Shown piece after piece: positions 1 through 5,672 of a stretch of 7,907 bases of DNA. The stretch lies in assembly GCA_025356925.1 (NCBI GenBank), contig JANXQE010000295.1, forward strand, positions 1 through 7,907. Direction: 5' to 3'. The notes beneath the pieces were generated by a model. The model made no database searches. It saw nothing but the letters and a program-made list of their open reading frames with translations, and was not told the origin of the DNA. Made by a program: the position numbers and the translations under genes. Within the stretch, counting starts at the first letter, position 1; every line of letters starts with the position of its first letter. The DNA comes from Limisphaerales bacterium. Lineage in GTDB: Bacteria > Verrucomicrobiota > Verrucomicrobiia > Limisphaerales > UBA8199.

Positions 1-1
1 G

Positions 2-22
2 CCCTCTCCCCCGGGGAGAGGG
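2..22 (-). repeat. REP-like palindrome, copy 1 (possibly cut by window edge)
   Basis: A perfect inverted repeat: CCCTCTCCCC at 2-11 and GGGGAGAGGG at 13-22, separated by one base. It shares its arms with the copy at 92-124 but lies in the opposite orientation. The leading G at position 1 matches the base before the palindrome in the reverse complement of that copy, so any GCCCTCACCCCG head would lie to the left, outside the window. Elements of this kind are dispersed non-coding repeats in many bacterial genomes. It sits about 150 bases past the stop of the DUF2723 gene and, as RNA, could form a stable hairpin on either strand. Function is inferred only from structure. Confidence 0.6.
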
Positions 23-91
23 AGCAGCCTTGCGGCGTGAGCGGAAAATTCGCACGGCGTCATGTTCTCGCAGCGGGCAGCGAGTGTTTCA

Positions 92-124
92 CCCTCTCCT
101 GGGGGAGAGGGCCGGGGTGAGGGC
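92..124 (+). repeat. REP-like palindrome, copy 2, with GC-rich tail
   Basis: CCCTCTCC at 92-99 and GGAGAGGG at 104-111 form an 8-bp hairpin with a four-base TGGG loop, followed by the tail CCGGGGTGAGGGC (112-124). It is the inverted partner of the palindrome at 2-22, about 70 bases away, so the pair resembles a BIME-like arrangement of two REP units head to head or tail to tail. It begins 50 bases downstream of the stop of the minus-strand DUF2723 gene. It may therefore protect or terminate that gene's 3' end, although no U-tract follows to make it a standard intrinsic terminator. Confidence 0.6.
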
Positions 125-173
125 GGGCCTAAAACTAAACTCAAACAAGGGATCAACCAATGGCGCCGCAAAC

Positions 174-3100
174 CTACTTGGGTGCGAGAAGTTTTTGGAA
201 TTCAGGAGTGGCGCGGATGGACGCGAAGCGGACCTCTTGACGTGCGTTAACGGAAAGGTCCGAAGCTTTCGGATCGCGCTGGAGCCGCTGGGCGTTAAGA
301 TCCAGGCACCGGCTCAGAGCGGGCAGGGCCTCGGCAATCTTGCCCAGATGAGCCTTCATCGCGGCAAGGTCATACCACGCTTCCGGGCTGTCCGGTGAAA
401 GCTTGGTGAGTTTTTCGAGCGCGGTCTCCAATTTAGGAAAGTCACCGAGCTGATTGTAGATCTGAGCCGCGTGGACCACCGCGTTAGGGACCAGAGCCGG
501 GTTGCCCAGCGCGCCGTCCAGAAGCTGCTCGGCTCGGCCGGTCTGTTGCATTTGGGCGTAAACACCGGCCAACTGAACGGCCGCCTGGAAATTACTGGGA
601 TTTTTGCGCACCTCTTCTTCCATGGTTTGAAGGTCGTTTCGGGGCGGCATGGGCTGCATGGAGGACATCTGGGTTTTGATGCTCTGCAGATTAGCGACCA
701 AGCCAGTCACCTGCGAGTTGTACGGGTCGAGCTTGAGGCAAGTTTGGGCCAGCAGCAGCGCATCATCGACGCGGTTTAACGGCAGCAACAGATTGACATA
801 GCGAAACAGGGCTTCGGGGCTGTACGGACAGAAGGCGAACGCCTGTCGGAAGGTGAACTCGGCTTCTTTAAGCACCTGTTGGAATTCAGCTTCAGATTTG
901 GGGCGGTATTGCGGGGGCGACTGCGGGCTCAGGCGCCAGGCATAAATTCCGCCGATGGAGCTGCGGAGCTTGGAGAAGGCTTTTTGGGCATCATCATCGT
1001 GGATGAACTTGCGATCCCCGGTAAACCCGTTGAAATCGTGCCGCAGGTAGATTTTTTCGATCCACTCACAAATCTGTTTGATGGATGTATCGTAATCGAT
1101 GATGTCACCGGTCAGCCGGGTGGAGTATTGCTTCCAAAACCGATGGTCCCGCTGCAGGACGTCGTCGCCCAGAGAAGGCAACGGCTGCCGGTTGATCTTC
1201 ATGATCACTCCATAGGGCGTCAGGTGCGGATACATCCAGTCCAAGGGGAAACTCTCTTCGACAAAGAATTCGTTCTTGGGGTTATGATCGAACATGACCT
1301 TGGTGAGCAGGCCATTAATGGCCATCACGGCAACCTGGCCGGCGACAGTCACCCGGTTTTCGACCACGCGGACGTCCTCACCAGGCCGGATTTGTTTGGG
1401 CTCATTGGGAAACTGGAGGTCGTGCTGAAGCCGGCGCTGGGCTTCGGTCAAGTACTCGTTGAAGCAGCGCTGCGAATCTTCAGGAGTGGCAATGTACATC
1501 TCTCGATCCGGGTAGACCCCGCCGAGGCTATTGGTGATTTCCTTCGGATACGCCGCTTCCAGCAACAAACGATTCAGTCGAACACGGGTGTGACTTTGAG
1601 GGTTTTCCTTGATGAAATCCTGAAGGTATTCGGAAATCGGCACCGGTTTGAAACGTTCCGGCTCATAGAGCGGGCTGATTCTCGAAAGCTCGGCGATTTG
1701 CCTGGCGAGCTCGTCCTGCTTGTGGCGCAAGGCTTCCGAAGTACTACCGTCGGCGACTTTCTGATCGACCTCGCTCTTTTCCTGCTGCACCGCGAGCAGA
1801 CGTTTACGGGTTTGCAACTCGCGATCCAGCAAGACGTTCAGGTCTTGCGACAGGTGAGTACGCAACGCTTCCTGGCTGCCGGGAGATTGGAGGAGTTGGC
1901 GAGTCTCAGCCGTCAGGCTGTCGTAAACGAACTTTGAGAGCAGATCCTGGCCTGGGCTGGGCCGAAGTTTGGCGGCAAACGCGGGCAGGTCGAGGAAGTC
2001 CTTCCCGGTAAACCAGGAGGTGTAGGTGCGGCGGTTTTTCTCGATCCGATCACCATTATTTTCGAATACGGTATCCAGCGGAGAGACCAGCCGGGCCAGG
2101 AAATTCGTTTGGTAGCCTTGCTCCCTCTCTTTATCTGACCGGAAGAGCTCTTGGAAGAAGGGCGGATCGATTTCCTTGCTCCGGTTATAATGCGCCCGGA
2201 TATAGTTCAAGTAAGTGCCATCGGCCAGGGCGTTCTGGGTGATAATATAGACATCCCGCCGGTCAAACTTCTGATCTTCTTTGGGCTGACAATCGTGGGG
2301 GGTAAAGCTCTCACAGAAGATCATGTAAGTGGGGCAAAAACGACCCGGATCCGTGCCGCCGTAAAGAATGGCGTCCTTGGTCATTTCAGGGTAGAGCGGC
2401 TTGCCATCAGTAGCTTGGAACGGCGGAGTAAACATGTCGTGCCCGAACCAATAACCGAACATGTGGCCGTGCTGATTGCTGCCATAAAAGTGGGCGAACC
2501 CGGAGTAAAGGGGCATGGCCAGGAACAGCCCCAGGGTGATCAGGACCGGTCCACGGCGCTGGTAAAAAAGCAAGGCGATCACGAAAACTACCGGCACGAT
2601 GACGAGCACGAGATTGCCGACCACGGGCAGGCCGAAGCGGTTCTTGGCGAATGCCAGCCCGATGTAATGGGGCAACTCCGCGAACGCGATGTCGCCCGCC
2701 GGTCCAAAAAACAACCGGCCCGTCGCAGTCCAGAGACAGACGACGCCCAGTACGGCCGCCACCACCCCTCCGATCAAGCCCCAGAGGCGAAAGCCGGCGT
2801 AGTGCGTCGCCATGAATGTGACCGTCAGAGCGAGTCCATAACCGATGAGGGCCGCGACGATCGTGTGGGAGTTACAAAAGAAGACCTTGACCAGATCGGA
2901 GGTTGCGCGGTCGGGGGTCGGGTTGAGCAGGATGACCAGGAGGACGCCGAGGCAAAGATAAATCGCGCTCAGGCCGATGATCCAGGCGCGTTCACGTTTC
3001 TGCATTTTCCGGTAAAATACGAACGGCACGAGGGCCATGAACATGTAAACCCAGGTAAACTCGTCCGCCACTCCGCTGACGAGCATGCCAAGTTGGCTGA

Positions 3101-4223
3101 CAAAGCGCCCCGGCTCCGTGACCAGGTTGGTCGGATTCGGCTGTTCGTACTGGCCGCGGCTAAGGGCGTGCCAGAAACCTTCCACCGTGCGCGGGTAGCC
3201 CCATTGCATCGGGGGGTTGGTCATTCCCGAAACCGGCATGTACAGATAGAATGAGACACCCAGCAACCACAGACCGCCCAGGATGACAACCGGAAGCCAT
3301 TCGCTCAACAACCCCTTGGTGCGAATCGTCAGCCAGATGCAGGCCAAGAGCGACCCCACGCCGATCGCATTGAAGAGAAAAAACAGCCCGGGCTTTTCCT
3401 CGATGTTCGAGAACACCTGGTGACCCGTGAGCGGGGGTATCAGGTAATAGGTCAGGTACAGGATGAAATCGAAAAAGAACACGTCGCGCCCCAGCCGTTG
3501 ATTGGCCGCGGCAATCGCCACCTGAACCCCGATCCCCGCCACGATCAGGCTCTGGTGCGTGGTAAAGCAAATGCCAAAAACGAAGAGGGCCCAGTATAGA
3601 TAGCGGTATTGATGGGGCGCGTAAAACCAGCGCAGCATGCAGAGCAAGACGATGAGAAACCAGGGCACGCTCGATACGGCGATCCGGTTCACGGCGACGG
3701 ATTCGCGCCACATGAAACCGTCCAGGCCCAACAACAAGCCGGCGACACCGCCGCAGACCATGCAGATAGCATTCTCCCACTTGCCAGTCAGGCCCTTGAA
3801 GTCCTCGATGCTCTCAATGAACATGCTGCTGCCGCGCGAAACCATCAGGCTGAGCAGACCACAAGCCAGCGCACCCAGAAAGGCTTCAGCCAGCGCCACG
3901 CGCCATGCCGGGTTCCCCCAAGGAACCAGGACCGTCCACAGCCAGCTATAAATGGTCCAAACCGGGTAGCCCGGAGGGTGAGGAATGCCGGCGTAAAATG
4001 ACCCGGTAACCAATTCCCCCGAATCCTCCAGCGTCAATTCGGGTGCTAAGGTCAGAAAATAGACCACCCAAATGATACCGAAAGTAATCAGCAATGTTAA
4101 CCAATCGATCCGCCGGAACAGCGGGGCCACGCTGGTCGGCGGGGCCACCGCCGCTGCGGGAGCCACTTTTGAGCCTTTTTGCCCCGCGCGGCCGTCCCGT
4201 TCGGGCAGTTTCATTTGTGCCAT
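174..4223 (-). CDS. DUF2723 (TMEM260-like) GT-C membrane glycosyltransferase with C-terminal TPR repeats
   Basis: Likely an inner-membrane GT-C-fold glycosyltransferase that moves a sugar from a lipid-linked donor to an extracytoplasmic acceptor; the acceptor cannot be told from the sequence. Seen, numbered from the ATG at 4223 (1349 residues): an Ala/Pro-rich cytoplasmic N-terminus; a first membrane helix near 41-60; then the family signature E66-D-S-G-E70 followed by HPPGYP (82-87), where GT-C enzymes keep their catalytic acid in the first outer loop. Roughly 13-15 membrane helices follow to about 577. A soluble region comes next, with GGTDPGRF at 622-629 and a likely coiled coil at about 790-848. 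TPR-like helix pairs fill about 1115-1310. Known: the eukaryotic DUF2723 member TMEM260 is a protein O-mannosyltransferase, so protein O-glycosylation is a reasonable inference. Start choice: the frame opens with TTG at 4247, but ATG at 4223 has AGGTT eight bases upstream; ATG at 4214 is an alternative. The family and TPR calls are firm, the substrate unknown. Confidence 0.9.
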   Translation of the reverse strand: MAQMKLPERDGRAGQKGSKVAPAAAVAPPTSVAPLFRRIDWLTLLITFGIIWVVYFLTLAPELTLEDSGELVTGSFYAGIPHPPGYPVWTIYSWLWTVLVPWGNPAWRVALAEAFLGALACGLLSLMVSRGSSMFIESIEDFKGLTGKWENAICMVCGGVAGLLLGLDGFMWRESVAVNRIAVSSVPWFLIVLLCMLRWFYAPHQYRYLYWALFVFGICFTTHQSLIVAGIGVQVAIAAANQRLGRDVFFFDFILYLTYYLIPPLTGHQVFSNIEEKPGLFFLFNAIGVGSLLACIWLTIRTKGLLSEWLPVVILGGLWLLGVSFYLYMPVSGMTNPPMQWGYPRTVEGFWHALSRGQYEQPNPTNLVTEPGRFVSQLGMLVSGVADEFTWVYMFMALVPFVFYRKMQKRERAWIIGLSAIYLCLGVLLVILLNPTPDRATSDLVKVFFCNSHTIVAALIGYGLALTVTFMATHYAGFRLWGLIGGVVAAVLGVVCLWTATGRLFFGPAGDIAFAELPHYIGLAFAKNRFGLPVVGNLVLVIVPVVFVIALLFYQRRGPVLITLGLFLAMPLYSGFAHFYGSNQHGHMFGYWFGHDMFTPPFQATDGKPLYPEMTKDAILYGGTDPGRFCPTYMIFCESFTPHDCQPKEDQKFDRRDVYIITQNALADGTYLNYIRAHYNRSKEIDPPFFQELFRSDKEREQGYQTNFLARLVSPLDTVFENNGDRIEKNRRTYTSWFTGKDFLDLPAFAAKLRPSPGQDLLSKFVYDSLTAETRQLLQSPGSQEALRTHLSQDLNVLLDRELQTRKRLLAVQQEKSEVDQKVADGSTSEALRHKQDELARQIAELSRISPLYEPERFKPVPISEYLQDFIKENPQSHTRVRLNRLLLEAAYPKEITNSLGGVYPDREMYIATPEDSQRCFNEYLTEAQRRLQHDLQFPNEPKQIRPGEDVRVVENRVTVAGQVAVMAINGLLTKVMFDHNPKNEFFVEESFPLDWMYPHLTPYGVIMKINRQPLPSLGDDVLQRDHRFWKQYSTRLTGDIIDYDTSIKQICEWIEKIYLRHDFNGFTGDRKFIHDDDAQKAFSKLRSSIGGIYAWRLSPQSPPQYRPKSEAEFQQVLKEAEFTFRQAFAFCPYSPEALFRYVNLLLPLNRVDDALLLAQTCLKLDPYNSQVTGLVANLQSIKTQMSSMQPMPPRNDLQTMEEEVRKNPSNFQAAVQLAGVYAQMQQTGRAEQLLDGALGNPALVPNAVVHAAQIYNQLGDFPKLETALEKLTKLSPDSPEAWYDLAAMKAHLGKIAEALPALSRCLDLNAQRLQRDPKASDLSVNARQEVRFASIRATPEFQKLLAPK

Positions 4224-4431
4224 ACGTGAATAACCTGAATGTACCAAAGAGACACCATACCCAGCCTTATTCGTCTAAAGCCAGTCGATTTTTTTTGACT
4301 TGGAAGGAACGCTGCCAGTGGGAGCGGTGGAATTCTAACGTGAACCGCGAGCCAATCGAGCATCGGCTGGAGGAGTGGTCGGCGGACCAGGAAGGGTCAC
4401 AGCGCGGAGGAGCGAAGACATGAACGATGGG
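4224..4431. other. Intergenic gap between the permease and DUF2723 genes
   Basis: A 208-base gap between two genes on the same strand. It holds an eight-base A-tract (minus strand, 4289-4296) flanked by a short imperfect inverted repeat, CCAGTC (4281-4286) and GACTTGG (4297-4303). I see no strong -35/-10 pair and no GC-rich hairpin with a U-tract, so neither a terminator for the permease gene nor a promoter for the DUF2723 gene can be called with confidence. The A-tract could be an UP-like element for an unrecognised promoter. The gap is long for a tightly coupled operon. Confidence 0.3.
4232..4236 (-). promoter_or_regulatory. Ribosome binding site deciding the DUF2723 start
   Basis: On the minus strand AGGTT lies eight bases before the ATG at 4223. 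The upstream TTG at 4247 and the downstream ATG at 4214 have no better-placed purine-rich site. This supports ATG 4223 as the start and removes eight residues from the longest reading of the frame. The match to a Shine-Dalgarno core is only partial. Confidence 0.4.
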
Positions 4432-5463
4432 CTAGCTATGGCCGACAAGCTTGATCTCCGCGTCGTTCGGAACTTGAATGCCCGCGGCCTCCAGCTTCGT
4501 GTAGTTCAAAATCACGGGAGCGAGGATCATGCCTGGCAAGCCAAGCAGCCTTTCGCCGACAAGCAGGGCTAGCAGCGTGAGCCAGACCGGATTATGGATG
4601 CGCCAACCAACGATCTTGCTGTTGAGCAAATATTCCAGTTTGTGGATCGCCACCAGGAAGATCAGAGCGAGCAAGGCCATCTTCGGCGAGACCGTGAATC
4701 CGATGCCGACAACAATAGTGTTGCTGACGAGATTTCCCACGACGGGGAGCAAACCGCAAAGGAAGGTCACGCCAACAACAACGACGCCATAGGGCAAATG
4801 AACCGCCAAAACGAAGACGGCGGTCAACACTGTGTTGATGGCCGAGATCAGGATTTGCGCCCCCATCACAGTAACAAAGCTTTGATAAAGGACGGCAAAG
4901 CGGCGCGCCAGGGCCGCGCAGCATTGTGAGTAAAGGTTGTGGTTCGGTCCGGGCGGCCCGGTTTCAAATCGCGGGTCAAGAAACACGCTGATGGCCACCA
5001 CACAACCGAGCAACAGGAATAGAACGTGAGCGGTGGCGCCACGCGCGAATTTGGCGAAACTGCCCAGATACCGAACCTCGTTTTTCACGGTATCGAACGC
5101 CAGGTCTTTCAAGCTATCATAGTCAGTGAAAGGCAATTGGATCCCATTGCGTTGCGCCGTGTCGATAATCGAGGGAATAGCTTTGTCAGCGATTTCCGGC
5201 AGGGCCTGGACGGTTTGGTGAATAAAATACCCGAGGGCGTAAGCCATTCCGGAGAGGAACACCAGAAAGATGGCGACGGCCAACCACTTGCCGCCGCGTT
5301 TCGGCAAGGTGAGGCAGGTCAAAGCAAGATACGTAAATAACGCCGCGACCAGCGGCATGGCCAGACGAAGCGAGATCATGAGGACCAGCAGCCCCACCAT
5401 GAACAGGAAGGAAAATCGCGTGGGGAGGCTACTGGGTTGGATGGATTGTTCGAGGTCCGCCAT
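4432..5463 (-). CDS. AI-2E family transporter (PerM/TqsA/YdiK-like permease)
   Basis: A complete 343-residue inner-membrane permease of the AI-2E transporter family (PF01594). Seen: two closely spaced hydrophobic helices at about 17-51, a third at 59-81, a mainly soluble stretch at 82-143 with charged helices, a helix at 144-164, then a hydrophobic C-terminal block with helices near 199-221, 224-258, 262-282 and 293-320. The family's conserved core LPVVGN is at 239-244, and the late segment E277...NSKIVGWRIHNPVW with GLPGMILAPV at 308-317 matches its usual C-terminal signature. The length is typical. Known: members have been linked to export of autoinducer-2 (TqsA) and to sodium/proton antiport, so the family name should not be read as proof that this protein moves AI-2. 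Start: ATG 5463 is the first possible start, because an in-frame stop lies three codons upstream. No Shine-Dalgarno sequence precedes it. It is divergent from mgtA and on the same strand as the DUF2723 gene. Confidence 0.92.
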   Translation of the reverse strand: MADLEQSIQPSSLPTRFSFLFMVGLLVLMISLRLAMPLVAALFTYLALTCLTLPKRGGKWLAVAIFLVFLSGMAYALGYFIHQTVQALPEIADKAIPSIIDTAQRNGIQLPFTDYDSLKDLAFDTVKNEVRYLGSFAKFARGATAHVLFLLLGCVVAISVFLDPRFETGPPGPNHNLYSQCCAALARRFAVLYQSFVTVMGAQILISAINTVLTAVFVLAVHLPYGVVVVGVTFLCGLLPVVGNLVSNTIVVGIGFTVSPKMALLALIFLVAIHKLEYLLNSKIVGWRIHNPVWLTLLALLVGERLLGLPGMILAPVILNYTKLEAAGIQVPNDAEIKLVGHS

Positions 5464-5471
5464 GGCACGTC

Positions 5472-5500
5472 TTTATATATCGGCCACCGGATGGAAACAA
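5472..5500 (-). promoter_or_regulatory. Candidate sigma70-type promoter of the permease gene
   Basis: On the minus strand, a -35 like TTGTTT (5500-5495) and a -10 TATAAA (5477-5472) are separated by 17 bases. Transcription would begin around 5465, within a few bases of the ATG at 5463. This agrees with the absence of a Shine-Dalgarno site and suggests a leaderless or nearly leaderless message. The -10 is good (five of six consensus bases) and the -35 weak (three of six). Confidence 0.4.
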
Positions 5501-5524
5501 GTCTCTGGACGCACAGGAGGGCTG

Positions 5525-5572
5525 GGCCGGGATGGCTTCGCCCGAGTAGACTGTGGGTCACGAATCCCGGCC
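5525..5572. other. Long-loop palindrome in the divergent intergenic region
   Basis: GGCCGGGA at 5525-5532 and TCCCGGCC at 5565-5572 form a perfect 8-bp inverted repeat around a 32-base interior, which itself contains a small GGC-TTC-GCC hairpin (5534-5542). It lies between the two predicted promoters, so it would be untranscribed by either and could be a DNA operator shared by both genes. If mgtA has a further upstream start site, it could instead be part of a structured leader. It does not match a riboswitch that I recognise. In GC-rich DNA an 8-bp repeat can arise by chance. Confidence 0.3.
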
Positions 5573-5612
5573 TGCGAGGACGAGCCGCCCCATTGGTGCG
5601 AGTCGGTGGAAC

Positions 5613-5640
5613 TTGACCTGAAACCTCAAGGCTTTACAGT
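5613..5640 (+). promoter_or_regulatory. Candidate sigma70-type promoter of mgtA
   Basis: A -35 TTGACC (5613-5618, five of six consensus bases) and a -10 TACAGT (5635-5640, four of six) with a 16-base spacer. The predicted start near 5647 would leave a leader of about 26 bases before the mgtA ATG. That is far too short for the long magnesium-sensing leader found upstream of mgtA in enteric bacteria, so regulation, if any, would act at initiation or by another route. Confidence 0.45.
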
Positions 5641-5672
5641 TCAGCGACTCGAACGCGCTGGTTAAACATTTT

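Noticed and set aside
30..398. Open frame of 122 codons on the plus strand at the window start
   Set aside because: It runs through the REP-like repeat and then antisense to the TPR end of the DUF2723 gene. Its product has no recognisable features.
879..1937. Long open frame of 352 codons on the plus strand, antisense to the DUF2723 gene
   Set aside because: The minus-strand frame has clear family motifs and continues through this stretch. The antisense translation has no recognisable domain and reads as a codon-bias mirror of the real gene.
2151..3254. Long open frame of 367 codons on the plus strand, antisense to the DUF2723 gene
   Set aside because: Its product is highly charged and low in recognisable structure, as expected from reading opposite a membrane-helix-rich gene. 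No ribosome site or domain supports it.
4281..4303. Inverted repeat around a T-tract, considered as a transcription terminator
   Set aside because: The stem is only about six base pairs with a bulge, the T-tract sits in the loop rather than after the stem, and no U-run follows on either strand.
5551..5572. GGGTCACGAATCCC, resembling a tRNA T-arm
   Set aside because: The TTCRA loop consensus is not met, and no acceptor, D or anticodon arm can be built around it.
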